Assembly: GCA_018675425.1 (NCBI GenBank)
Contig: JABGYD010000075.1
Location: forward strand, 1 to 43,977
Direction: 5' to 3'
Origin: Kordiimonadaceae bacterium
Lineage (GTDB): Bacteria; Pseudomonadota; Alphaproteobacteria; Sphingomonadales; Emcibacteraceae
DNA length: 43,977 bases
This document shows, piece after piece, positions 29,437-38,233 of the stretch; positions within the stretch are counted from its first letter, which is position 1; every line of letters starts with the position of its first letter. The notes beneath the pieces were generated by a model. That model searched no databases. It was given only the letters and a program-made list of their open reading frames with translations, and was not told the origin of the DNA. The translations under genes and the position numbers were made by a program.

Positions 29437-30693
29437 ATGTTCAGGAAATATGAATGGAAAGTAGCACTTAAATATCTAAGTGTGAGGGGGCATGATGGTT
29501 TTGTTACTGTAATCGCGCTTTTTTCACTTTTTGGAATATTTATTGGCGTAACTGCTTTAATCGTTACAATGTCAGTGATGGGGGGATTTAGAGAGGAGCT
29601 TCTAAGTAAAGTTATTGGGTTTAATGGACATATGCTTTATCAACCTTTTGGTGGAAAAATGGACAATTATGACGCCGCTGTTTCGAATCTTTCCGGCGTT
29701 GAAAATGTTGTGCAGGTTAATCCTATCCTAGAAGGCCAAGCGATGGCTATGATGGGAGAGTATGGGACATTTGCACTTGTTAGAGGTATTAGAGCTAAGG
29801 ATATCCGTTCACAGGATCTAATAGCCTCTAATATTATATTAGGAGATCTTGATCAGTTTGGTGAGGGCGATAGTGACATTGTTATTGGTCAAAGATTAGC
29901 CGAAAAATATAACTTGGAAATAGGTAGTAATGTAACTTTAATGTCCCCAAAAGGGCGTATAACCGCTTTTGGTACGGTGCCTCGTATTCAACAGTTCAAT
30001 GTTATAGCTATTTTTGAGGTTGGCGAATATAATTACGACTCTAACTATTTCTTTATTCCTCTTGATCAGGCTCAAGTCTATTTTCAATATGGAAATCAGG
30101 TTGGTGGTCTTGAAGTTACCCTAAAGCACGCAGATCTGGTTAGTCAGACATACGCGCCACTTTCGCAGCGAATTGCTGATCTAGGTCTGGCGGGACGGCT
30201 CCTTGATTGGCAGCAGTTAAATCGTTCATTCTTCAACGCGCTTCAGATAGAACGAAATGCTATGTTTATTATATTATCACTTATTATTTTGGTAGCAGTT
30301 TTTAATGTTATATCAACTATGATTATGTTGGTTAAAAGTAAGACCAGGGATATTGCTGTTCTTAGGACCATGGGTGCATCACGATCCTCTATAACGCGGA
30401 TATTCTTTATTATTGGCTCCAGTATAGGTTTTTTTGGAACTTTTTTGGGCGTTATAGGAGGAATATATATTGCTAATCACCTGAAGTGGGTTACCAACCT
30501 TATTGAAAATATCACTGGGGCCACAGTTTGGGATGCTGAAACGAGGTTTATATCTGAGATACCCTCAAAAGTTGATAATTCTGAGGTAATGGCAGTAACT
30601 GTCGTAGCATTGGTATTATCTTTGATTGCTACAATATTCCCGGCGCTAAGGGCTGCTAACACTGATCCTGTGAAGGCCCTACAATATGAGTAA
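29437..30693 (+). CDS. lolC: Lipoprotein-releasing ABC transporter permease
   Basis: Inner-membrane permease of the LolCDE system, which extracts outer-membrane lipoproteins from the inner membrane for hand-over to LolA. It has 418 residues. An N-terminal helix (about 21-48) is followed by a large periplasmic MacB-like domain and three C-terminal helices in a FtsX domain (about 270-410), with the segment DIAVLRTMGASRSSI. Only one permease gene is present beside lolD, so it may act as a homodimer, as proposed for single-permease systems; LolC versus LolE naming is arbitrary. Confidence 0.93.
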   Translation: MFRKYEWKVALKYLSVRGHDGFVTVIALFSLFGIFIGVTALIVTMSVMGGFREELLSKVIGFNGHMLYQPFGGKMDNYDAAVSNLSGVENVVQVNPILEGQAMAMMGEYGTFALVRGIRAKDIRSQDLIASNIILGDLDQFGEGDSDIVIGQRLAEKYNLEIGSNVTLMSPKGRITAFGTVPRIQQFNVIAIFEVGEYNYDSNYFFIPLDQAQVYFQYGNQVGGLEVTLKHADLVSQTYAPLSQRIADLGLAGRLLDWQQLNRSFFNALQIERNAMFIILSLIILVAVFNVISTMIMLVKSKTRDIAVLRTMGASRSSITRIFFIIGSSIGFFGTFLGVIGGIYIANHLKWVTNLIENITGATVWDAETRFISEIPSKVDNSEVMAVTVVALVLSLIATIFPALRAANTDPVKALQYE

Positions 30694-31366
30694 CATTATC
30701 GAGTTAAATGATGTTTATAAGAGCTTTGATCAAGGCGCTCATCATCTGAAAATTCTAAAAGGAATTAATTTAAAGATTACTAGTGCTGAGGTTGTGGCGC
30801 TGGTTGGTCCCTCTGGCGCTGGTAAGTCAACGCTACTTCATATTATGGGACTTCTTGATTGTTCTGACAGCGGAGATATCATTATTTCTGGTGTCTCTAC
30901 CGCTGGTCTCAGTGATATAAAAAGAACCAAAATTAGGCGCGATGAGATTGGTTTTATTTATCAATTTCACAACCTTTTACCAGAATTTAATGCGCTTGAT
31001 AATGTTATTATGCCCCAGCTTATCGCTGGGGTTTCTGTAGAAAAAGCTCAGAAGCGAGCTAAAGCACTGCTTAATAAAATGATGCTTGGAAGTCGTGTAG
31101 ATCATCGCCCGTCGGAACTTTCAGGCGGCGAGAAACAACGAGTTGCAATTGCAAGAGCACTGGCTAATCGACCGCGATTGGTTCTAGCTGATGAACCAAC
31201 GGGTAATCTTGATGAAAAAACTGGAAACGATTTAATGGATATGTTGTTGGAGCTATCTAATGATGAAGGAATATCGGCTCTCGTAGCAACACATAATAAT
31301 AAGCTCGCAGCTCGAATGGATAGAACCATAATATTGAAAGATGGTGTTTTAACTAAGTTGGTCTAA
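30686..31366 (+). CDS. lolD: Lipoprotein-releasing ABC transporter ATPase
   Basis: Cytoplasmic ATPase that drives the Lol transporter. It has 226 residues. Walker A is GPSGAGKST at 41-49, the ABC signature LSGGE is at 145-149, and Walker B is LVLADEPTGNLD with Asp169-Glu170. The segment FIYQFHNLLPEFNALDNV is typical of the MacB/LolD branch. It overlaps lolC by 8 bp, so the two are cotranslated. Confidence 0.96.
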   Translation: MSNIIELNDVYKSFDQGAHHLKILKGINLKITSAEVVALVGPSGAGKSTLLHIMGLLDCSDSGDIIISGVSTAGLSDIKRTKIRRDEIGFIYQFHNLLPEFNALDNVIMPQLIAGVSVEKAQKRAKALLNKMMLGSRVDHRPSELSGGEKQRVAIARALANRPRLVLADEPTGNLDEKTGNDLMDMLLELSNDEGISALVATHNNKLAARMDRTIILKDGVLTKLV

Positions 31367-31406
31367 TTGAGTTATTTTTATAAATAGTTTATCGGGAGTT
31401 ATAATA

Positions 31407-31808
31407 ATGTTGGATATTGGAGCGTTGAACTATCTAGCAATTTTATCAGCAGGTGCAGCTAAGTTTCTTGTTGGTCGCATTTGGTTTTCAAAGATTTTTT
31501 TCGATACACTTTGGCTTCAGGAATTAGGTGTTTCGAATAAACCGTATGGTAGTTTTAGTAATAGACTACTCACTAAATTCGGCCTTTGTCTGCTAGTTTC
31601 TTTTTCATTTTCAGTGCTTTTGCAGATGTTAGCTCTTGACGTTAGGTCAAGTATTGCTGTTGCTGTTATTATTGCTATTGGTATTACATCCGCACAACTT
31701 GGCCTTTCTTTCTCCGATGAAGGTAGAAACGTTAAATTATTTTTGATTTACGCCATACAAAGTGTTGCTGAATTTGTTATTGTAGTATTAATATTAAGTT
31801 TGATGTAG
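31407..31808 (+). CDS. DUF1761-like four-helix membrane protein
   Basis: A 133-residue protein with predicted helices at about 8-27, 57-77, 81-101 and 110-132. The N-terminal helix followed by GRIWFSKIFFDTLWLQELG resembles the DUF1761 pattern of a Trp-aromatic-Ser segment followed by a second Trp and a Leu-Gly. The assignment rests on this resemblance and topology. The function is unknown. CGGGAG lies upstream of the ATG. It lies 40 bp after lolD and 19 bp before dnaE, in the same direction, and may be part of either unit. Confidence 0.65.
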   Translation: MLDIGALNYLAILSAGAAKFLVGRIWFSKIFFDTLWLQELGVSNKPYGSFSNRLLTKFGLCLLVSFSFSVLLQMLALDVRSSIAVAVIIAIGITSAQLGLSFSDEGRNVKLFLIYAIQSVAEFVIVVLILSLM

Positions 31809-31827
31809 TGAAGCAGAAATGTAGTTA

Positions 31828-34800
31828 ATGCCAAACGATAATAATTTTATCCACCTTCGATTGCATTCAGCCTATTCTTTGGCTGAGGGTGCAGTTCAAA
31901 TAAAGGATTTAGTCAAGCACTGTATAGGCAATAAAATGCCTGCTGTGGCTATTACAGATACTAATAACATGTTCGGTGCGATGGACGCATCTATAAATCT
32001 TCCGCTGAATGGTATTCAACCTATAATAGGCGTATCACTTGCAATTCGTCATCAAAGTGTTGAAAATAATTTAAACCAGAGAGTTTCTGAGCCCGGTTTT
32101 ATTGTGTTGCTTGCTCAATCACAGTTGGGATATGAAAATCTGATGGTCTTGGTTAGCAAAGCTCATTTGGATTCAGATAGATCCGAAGTTCCCCAAATCT
32201 CACTTGGGGACCTTGAGGGTTATAATAAGGGTATTATTTGTCTTACTGGTGGCGTGAATGGTCCAGTTGGCAAATATCTTCAGGGTGGAGATTTTGAGAA
32301 AGGGGAGGACTGCCTTAAACGCCTTAACAGCCTTTTTGGCAATAGGCTTTATATGGAACTAGCTCGCCACAGTCTGACTTTGGAAGATAAACTTGAAACA
32401 TCTTTTATAGAGTTAGCTTATAAATATGATATCCCACTCGTGGCAACTAATCAGGTCTTTTTTGCAAAGCGCAAGATGTATGAAGCCCACGATGCATTAC
32501 TTTGTATCGCGGATGGTAATTATATTGATCAGTTAGATCGTAGAAAAGAAACGCCTGAACATTATTTTAAGTCTGCTGCTGAAATGGTTGAACTTTTTAA
32601 AGATATTCCTGAAGCAATTGATAATACAATCACGATCGCTAGGCGCTGTGCTTTTAAGGTTCCTACAATTGAACCGATTTTGCCTAATTTTACTATTAAT
32701 GAAAATATGGGTGAGGCTGAAAGCTTAAGAAAACTTGCAAAAGAAGGGCTTGATTATAGATTGTTACACTATGTATTTGATGGTGAGGATGATGTTAAAT
32801 TAAGTTTGCCTTATTTTGATAGGCTTGAATATGAGCTTGGTGTCATTAATAAAATGGGGTTCCCAGGTTACTTTCTTATTGTTGCTGACTTTATTCAGTG
32901 GGCCAAGGACCACGATATTCCAGTGGGACCTGGACGGGGATCAGGTGCTGGTTCTGTTGTAGCTTGGGCTTTAAAAATTACTGACCTTGATCCTTTAAAA
33001 TTTGGCCTTTTGTTTGAGCGGTTTCTTAATCCTGAGCGGGTATCTATGCCTGATTTTGATATCGACTTCTGCCAGGATAAACGCGAGCTAGTTATTAAAT
33101 ATGTTCAGGATAAATATGGTCATGACCAAGTAGCCCAAATCATCACGTTTGGTAAACTTCAAGCTCGTGCTGTAGTTCGTGATGTAGGACGGGTAATGCA
33201 AATAAATTATAATCAGGTAGGAAATTTTGCAAAGTTGATACCAAGTAATCCGGCTAATCCAATGACCCTCAGCGAGGCTATTAAAAGCGAGAAAAAAATA
33301 CGCGAAGAAATGAGTAATGATCCAAAGATTTCGCGGTTGGTTGAGGTCGCGCTGCAGCTTGAAGGGCTTTTCCGACACGCATCTACCCATGCGGCAGGGG
33401 TTGTTATTGGAGATAGACCGCTTGATCAATTGGTGCCGCTATATCGGGACCCCCGCTCTGACATGCCTGTTACTCAATATAATATGAAATATGTTGAGCA
33501 AGCAGGACTAGTCAAGTTTGACTTTCTTGGTCTGAAAACATTGACAGTCCTTAAAAAGGCAGTTGAATATATTGCTATGCGTAACGTTGAAATCGATATT
33601 ATAAATGTTCCCCTTGATGATAAAGCATCATTTGATCTGATGTGCAGTGGAAATACGATAGGGGTGTTTCAACTTGAAAGTTCGGGAATGCAAAATGTAC
33701 TTATGAATCTTAAACCGGATATGTTTGAAGATATTATTGCTGTAGTTGCTCTTTACCGTCCGGGCCCAATGGATAATATACCACGTTATATTTCTTGCAA
33801 ACATGGTGAGGAGGATCCGGATTATCTTCATCCATTGATTGAAGAAATTCTTAAAGAAACATATGGTGTGATTATTTATCAGGAGCAAGTGATGCAGATT
33901 GCTCAGGTGCTTGCTGATTATACTCTTGGTGATGCTGATCTTCTTAGACGAGCAATGGGTAAAAAAATTCCTGCAGAAATGGATAAACAACGGGAGCGTT
34001 TCCAGGATGGAGCTAATGCAAAAGGAGTTGATATTAAGCAAGCGGCTGGAATTTTTGATCAAGTGGCAAAATTTGCTGGATACGGTTTCAATAAAAGTCA
34101 TGCCGCAGCATATGCCCTAGTTTCTTATCATACAGCATTTCTTAAAGCTAACTATACCGTTGAGTTTATGGCGGCGATTATGACACTTGATCTAACTAAT
34201 ACGGATAAGCTTCATATCTTTAAACAGGAATTAGTTAATTTAAACGTTTCAGTCCTTCCTCCTGATATTAATAAATCACAGGTCGAGTTTTCAGCGGAAG
34301 TCATTGAGGGTGAGCGGGATGAAGACGCTATTGGTGGAATTCTGAGTGATGGACGTATGCGCGGCGTTAGATATGGCCTTGCGGGCCTAAAAAATGTTGG
34401 TATTACTGCTATGGAAGGTTTAATTGAAGAGCGGGATAGGAATGGTCCATTTAAGGACCTTAAAGATTTTTGTGGGAGGGTTGATACCCAGCAAATTAAT
34501 AAACGAGCTCTTGAAAACCTTATCAAAGCAGGTGCATTTGATAGTATTAACTCTAATCGTGCTCAAATTTATAGCGTAGTCGAAATGATGCTTAGAGAAA
34601 TGAGTTTAGCTACGCAGGAGAGAAATTCCAATCAGGTAAACTTATTTGGAGATCAGGTTGAGGAACAATCAATTATTCTCCCTGAATTAAAAGATTGGGA
34701 CCTTCTTGAAAAACTTAAAGGTGAACAGGAAGCTGTTGGATTTTATCTTTCCGCACACCCTCTTGATGCTTATACCAGTGTTCTAGCTCGTCAAAAAGTA

Positions 34801-35340
34801 GTCCCGAGTACTGAACTTGGAGACCGTGTAGCTGGCAAGGGCGGATTTATAAAAATTGCGGGAACTATCCAGGGTATCCGGCGCATGAAATCAAAGAGGG
34901 GAAACCCTTACGCATTTTTAAGCCTTTCCGATAGTTGGGGTGCTTATGAAGTTACATTATTTAAAGAAATTCTTGAAGCACAGGATGCTGCCCTTGTTAA
35001 TGGAAACTCAGTAATTATAAGTGCCGAAGTAAAACGGGGTGATGATGGGTCGTTGCGTATAACCGGCCAAGGCCTTGAAACTATAGACAATGTAGCTTTG
35101 CGAACAGGTACTGGGCTTGATATTTATCTTAAGAATGCTAACAATATTGATGCTATCAAAGATATTCTTAAAAACCATAAGAATGGCCGTGGTCTAGTAA
35201 CTTTTAAAGTTAAGACATTTCATGATGACTTTCCAGAATGTGACGTTGATGTAGAATTAGCGGAACGTTACAATATTTCACCAATGGTCAGAAATGCCAT
35301 TGTCTCGTTAAGTGGCGTTTTAGAGGCTAAAGAAATTTGA
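31828..35340 (+). CDS. dnaE: DNA polymerase III subunit alpha
   Basis: Catalytic subunit of the replicative polymerase, of 1170 residues. The N-terminal PHP domain begins HLRLHSAYSLAEGA. The palm has GPGRGSGAGS and PDFDIDF, with the metal ligands Asp411 and Asp413 and, further on, Asp565 (KFDFLGLKT). A beta-clamp-binding motif QVNLF is at 936-940. A C-terminal OB domain (about 1010-1085) includes AFLSLSDSWGAYEV. This is the DnaE1 replicative type, judged by length and motifs. The ribosome-binding site is weak. Its stop overlaps the Nudix gene. Confidence 0.98.
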   Translation: MPNDNNFIHLRLHSAYSLAEGAVQIKDLVKHCIGNKMPAVAITDTNNMFGAMDASINLPLNGIQPIIGVSLAIRHQSVENNLNQRVSEPGFIVLLAQSQLGYENLMVLVSKAHLDSDRSEVPQISLGDLEGYNKGIICLTGGVNGPVGKYLQGGDFEKGEDCLKRLNSLFGNRLYMELARHSLTLEDKLETSFIELAYKYDIPLVATNQVFFAKRKMYEAHDALLCIADGNYIDQLDRRKETPEHYFKSAAEMVELFKDIPEAIDNTITIARRCAFKVPTIEPILPNFTINENMGEAESLRKLAKEGLDYRLLHYVFDGEDDVKLSLPYFDRLEYELGVINKMGFPGYFLIVADFIQWAKDHDIPVGPGRGSGAGSVVAWALKITDLDPLKFGLLFERFLNPERVSMPDFDIDFCQDKRELVIKYVQDKYGHDQVAQIITFGKLQARAVVRDVGRVMQINYNQVGNFAKLIPSNPANPMTLSEAIKSEKKIREEMSNDPKISRLVEVALQLEGLFRHASTHAAGVVIGDRPLDQLVPLYRDPRSDMPVTQYNMKYVEQAGLVKFDFLGLKTLTVLKKAVEYIAMRNVEIDIINVPLDDKASFDLMCSGNTIGVFQLESSGMQNVLMNLKPDMFEDIIAVVALYRPGPMDNIPRYISCKHGEEDPDYLHPLIEEILKETYGVIIYQEQVMQIAQVLADYTLGDADLLRRAMGKKIPAEMDKQRERFQDGANAKGVDIKQAAGIFDQVAKFAGYGFNKSHAAAYALVSYHTAFLKANYTVEFMAAIMTLDLTNTDKLHIFKQELVNLNVSVLPPDINKSQVEFSAEVIEGERDEDAIGGILSDGRMRGVRYGLAGLKNVGITAMEGLIEERDRNGPFKDLKDFCGRVDTQQINKRALENLIKAGAFDSINSNRAQIYSVVEMMLREMSLATQERNSNQVNLFGDQVEEQSIILPELKDWDLLEKLKGEQEAVGFYLSAHPLDAYTSVLARQKVVPSTELGDRVAGKGGFIKIAGTIQGIRRMKSKRGNPYAFLSLSDSWGAYEVTLFKEILEAQDAALVNGNSVIISAEVKRGDDGSLRITGQGLETIDNVALRTGTGLDIYLKNANNIDAIKDILKNHKNGRGLVTFKVKTFHDDFPECDVDVELAERYNISPMVRNAIVSLSGVLEAKEI

Positions 35341-36068
35341 TGGCTGTTAATTTAGGGCTTATTGATGCGGCTTCAGTCCTTATTGTCCGCGATAATGAGC
35401 AGACAGGCGCCTTTGAAGTACTTATGGTAAGGCGTCATCCTGATATTGATTTTGCAGGAGGTGCGTATGTTTTTCCTGGAGGTAAAGTTGATGTTGCTGA
35501 TATTGAGCTTTCGGAACCTGTGCCATCTTTTCCAATTGGTTATTCTGAATTAACGCACACGGCATATCGTGAAGTCCTAGAAGAATCTGGATTACTAATT
35601 GGACGCGGGGAGAATATTTCTTTTTATAGGAATGCTTTGATTAAAGAAGAAATTTCATTTACAGAATTTATGATAAAAGCCAGCGTAACTTTTAACGTTG
35701 ATGATCTAGTGCCCTTTGCAAGATGGATAACACCGAAGACTTATACTAAACGGTTTGATACACGGTTTTACCTTGCTCGAGCGCCTAAGGATCAATATGC
35801 CATACCAGATGGGCATGAAGTCATTGAATCAACTTGGGTCGAACCTATTGATTTTATTAATAAAAATATTGATAAAATGATGTTTCCTACATTGATGAAC
35901 TTAAAACTATTGGCGGAAGCGACGAATGTCGAGGAGGCAATAAAATATGCACGAACACGAAAAACTATTATCATTGAACCAAAAATAAAGAACGGAATTC
36001 GGATAATCGATCCAGCTGCTGGATACGGTGAGGTGAACCAGGAAAAAATTCATCAGGGTTTTAAATAG
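35340..36068 (+). CDS. Nudix hydrolase, NUDT7/NUDT19-like
   Basis: A 242-residue Nudix protein. The glycine part reads GGAYVFPGGKVD (about 38-49) and the catalytic helix AYREVLEESGLL (about 79-90). In the usual Nudix box these lie about 13 residues apart; here there are about 30, a spacing seen in the NUDT7/NUDT19 CoA-diphosphatase-type proteins. Substrate is therefore possibly a CoA or nucleotide derivative, but this is inferred. Start: the ATG shares a base with the dnaE stop (TGATG), and an earlier TTG is unlikely. It is the last gene before the rpsB promoter region. Confidence 0.85.
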   Translation: MAVNLGLIDAASVLIVRDNEQTGAFEVLMVRRHPDIDFAGGAYVFPGGKVDVADIELSEPVPSFPIGYSELTHTAYREVLEESGLLIGRGENISFYRNALIKEEISFTEFMIKASVTFNVDDLVPFARWITPKTYTKRFDTRFYLARAPKDQYAIPDGHEVIESTWVEPIDFINKNIDKMMFPTLMNLKLLAEATNVEEAIKYARTRKTIIIEPKIKNGIRIIDPAAGYGEVNQEKIHQGFK

Positions 36069-36097
36069 TAAGGGAAAATTTTTTTTAAAGAAAACCC

Positions 36098-36126
36098 TTG
36101 ATATCTAATGCATGCGCGTGTATCAA
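36098..36126 (+). promoter_or_regulatory. Candidate promoter of rpsB-tsf
   Basis: TTGATA at 36098-36103, a 17-bp spacer and TATCAA at 36121-36126. The predicted start near 36133 would give a leader of about 105 nt before the rpsB ATG. That leader includes a small hairpin, GCTC-TTAT-GAGC at 36188-36199. Leaders of rpsB in other bacteria are autoregulated by S2; no conserved motif could be verified here. Confidence 0.4.
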
Positions 36127-36238
36127 CCGCTTACTTTCACATGCAGGTATTTGTTTATTCTTTATATATTAGGATCGACACGCCGGTGCTCTTATGAGCT
36201 CAGAACTTGCAGAGGATTAACCGGAAAAGGAAATTATT

Positions 36239-37126
36239 ATGGCTATGCCCACGTTTACTATGCGCGACCTGTTAGAAGCTGGTGTTCACTTTGGACACCA
36301 AAAACATCGTTGGAATCCTCGTATGGAGGATTATATTTTTGGTGTTAAAAATAAAGTTCATATTATCAATCTCTCTATCACCGTTCCTCTTCTTCATCGT
36401 GCTCTAGAACAAGTTCGGGACGTAACTGCGGCGGGGGGGCGTGTACTTTTTGTTGGTACTAAGCGTCAGGCTTCTGGACCAATTGCTGAGGCAGCGAAAC
36501 GTTGTGGACAGTATTATGTGAACCACCGCTGGTTAGGTGGTATGCTGACTAACTGGGAAACAATTTCAAAATCTATCAAGCGACTTAATATTCTCGATGA
36601 AAAACTTGCAAATGATGTTTCTGGTCTCACTAAGAAAGAGACATTACAAATGACGCGTGAACGGGATAAGCTTGAGCGCTCATTAGGAGGGATTAAAGAA
36701 ATGGGTGGTATTCCCAGCGCTATTTTCGTTGTTGACACAAATAAGGAAGAGCTCGCTATTGCCGAAGGTAAGAAACTCGGAATTCCAGTGATTGCAGTCT
36801 TAGATACAAATTGTGATCCAGAAAATATTGATTTCCCCATCCCAGGTAATGATGATGCAACCCGTGCAATTGATCTATACTGTAATTTAGTGGCTGATGC
36901 AGTTCTTGATGGGATCCAGCAGGAACTCTCATCGGCAGGTGTTGATATTGGTGCCATGGAGCCTAAAGTTGAAGAAATTCCGGGAGCCGAAGAGGTGGCG
37001 GTAGAAATTATTTCAGAAAAAGTTGAAGAGGTTGCTGTAGAAGTTGTTTCAGCTAAGGTAAAAGTTAAAAAACAACCTCCGGTGAAGCCTGTCGCTGAAA
37101 AAGAAAAAGCTGAAGAAAAACCTTAA
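36239..37126 (+). CDS. rpsB: 30S ribosomal protein S2, with charged tail
   Basis: Component of the small ribosomal subunit that binds late and helps recruit S1. The N-terminal signature is [19 protein letters not shown], and the second is the [10 protein letters not shown] segment near 202. At 295 residues it exceeds E. coli S2 (241). Residues 251-274 are two copies of a 12-residue unit EEVAVE(I/V)(I/V)S(E/A)KV. They are followed by a lysine- and proline-rich end. AAGGAA is seven bases before this ATG; a second ATG two codons later is also possible. tsf follows after 30 bp. Confidence 0.97.
   Translation: MAMPTFTMRDLLEAGVHFGHQKHRWNPRMEDYIFGVKNKVHIINLSITVPLLHRALEQVRDVTAAGGRVLFVGTKRQASGPIAEAAKRCGQYYVNHRWLGGMLTNWETISKSIKRLNILDEKLANDVSGLTKKETLQMTRERDKLERSLGGIKEMGGIPSAIFVVDTNKEELAIAEGKKLGIPVIAVLDTNCDPENIDFPIPGNDDATRAIDLYCNLVADAVLDGIQQELSSAGVDIGAMEPKVEEIPGAEEVAVEIISEKVEEVAVEVVSAKVKVKKQPPVKPVAEKEKAEEKP
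36989..37060 (+). repeat. 36-bp degenerate tandem repeat in the rpsB tail
   Basis: Two in-frame copies, at 36989-37024 and 37025-37060, encode [12 protein letters not shown] and [12 protein letters not shown]. The nucleotide copies differ at several third positions, so the duplication is not recent. Confidence 0.8.
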
Positions 37127-37156
37127 CAATATTTATTTAAAAACAAGGATAAAATA

Positions 37157-38080
37157 ATGGTTCAAATTACTGCCGCTCTTGTTAAAGAACTACGCGATAA
37201 ATCTGGCGCAGGCATGATGGATTGTAAGAAAGCTTTAAGTGAAAACGATGGAGATATTGAAATTTCAATGGATTGGCTCCGTCAAAAAGGTATTGCAAAA
37301 GCTGAAAAAAAATCAGGACGTGTAGCTGCTGAAGGTCTTGTAGCTATTGCATCTAATGGTAAAGTGGGTATTGCTGTAGAAGTGAACTCTGAAACAGATT
37401 TTGTTGCGCGTAATGATTTGTTCCAATCCCTTGTAAATGGCGTTGCCTCTGTAGCGCTTGAAAATGGCGGTGATTACGCTGCTACAAATGAGGCATTTTA
37501 TCCAGGAACTACAAATAGTGTTGAAGCAGAAATTACAAAATCTGTTGGAACAATTGGCGAGAATATGAATTTTCGGCGTTCTGTTGGCCTTTCAGTTTCG
37601 AATGGTGTAGTTTCTACATACATACACAATGCTGTTGCTCCTGGTCTAGGAAAGCTAGCTGTACTTGTTGCTCTCGAATCAGATGCTGACACTACAAAAC
37701 TTGAAGCCCTTGGCAAGCAACTCGCTATGCATGTTGCAGCCTCAAATCCACAAGCCATGACAATTGCTGAAATGTCAAATGAATCCATTGAGCGTGAGAA
37801 AGCAATTTTGATTGAGCAGGCCCGTGAGAGTGGCAAACCAGAAAATATTATTGAAAAAATGATTGTTGGTCGAATGAATAAGTTCTATCAGGAAGTTGTT
37901 TTTACTGAACAAACTTTTGTTATTGATGGCGAAACAAAAATCAAAAAAGTTATTGAAAATGCTGCAAAAGAGGTTAGCACAGACATCAAACTTATTGGCT
38001 ATTGTAGACTTGAAGTTGGTGATGGAATTGCGAGAGAAGAAGACGACTTTGCTGCAGAAGTTGCCGCAATGAATAGCTAA
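37157..38080 (+). CDS. tsf: Translation elongation factor Ts
   Basis: Guanine nucleotide exchange factor that recycles EF-Tu-GDP. It has 307 residues. The N-terminal UBA-like domain reads VKELRDKSGAGMMDCKKAL, followed by TDFVARND, which includes the Asp-Phe pair that inserts near the EF-Tu magnesium site. The two-subdomain core and a helical coiled region follow. CAAGGATAAAA lies upstream of the ATG. It is probably cotranscribed with rpsB, the standard arrangement. Confidence 0.98.
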   Translation: MVQITAALVKELRDKSGAGMMDCKKALSENDGDIEISMDWLRQKGIAKAEKKSGRVAAEGLVAIASNGKVGIAVEVNSETDFVARNDLFQSLVNGVASVALENGGDYAATNEAFYPGTTNSVEAEITKSVGTIGENMNFRRSVGLSVSNGVVSTYIHNAVAPGLGKLAVLVALESDADTTKLEALGKQLAMHVAASNPQAMTIAEMSNESIEREKAILIEQARESGKPENIIEKMIVGRMNKFYQEVVFTEQTFVIDGETKIKKVIENAAKEVSTDIKLIGYCRLEVGDGIAREEDDFAAEVAAMNS

Positions 38081-38098
38081 AAATATAATTAATTTTAT

Positions 38099-38142
38099 GG
38101 GCTTGAATAATGAATGGATTTTATCTATTCGTTTTTGAGCCC
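38099..38142 (+). terminator. Long hairpin between tsf and pyrH
   Basis: GGGCT at 38099-38103 pairs with AGCCC at 38138-38142, and inside it GAATGGA pairs with TCTATTC (one G-U). The hairpin begins 18 bases after the tsf stop. No clear T-run follows, so it may be a partial terminator or processing structure that lets some transcription reach pyrH. Confidence 0.45.
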
Positions 38143-38233
38143 TTAATGTATATAGTAAATATTTAAAGGGTATTTAGGATAGGCTTCTGTTTCAATCATA
38201 AGCAAAGGTTTAATTTTTATAAAGGATATTTTT

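Noticed and set aside
36069-36100. AAGGG...CCCTT inverted repeat after the Nudix gene as a terminator
   Set aside because: Only five base pairs with a loop of about 20 bases, and no T-run after the second arm; too weak to call.
36112-36348. 78-codon frame in the rpsB leader and 5' end
   Set aside because: More than a third of it overlaps rpsB in another frame, it has no ribosome-binding site, and its composition is unlike a real protein; it is a chance frame over the leader.
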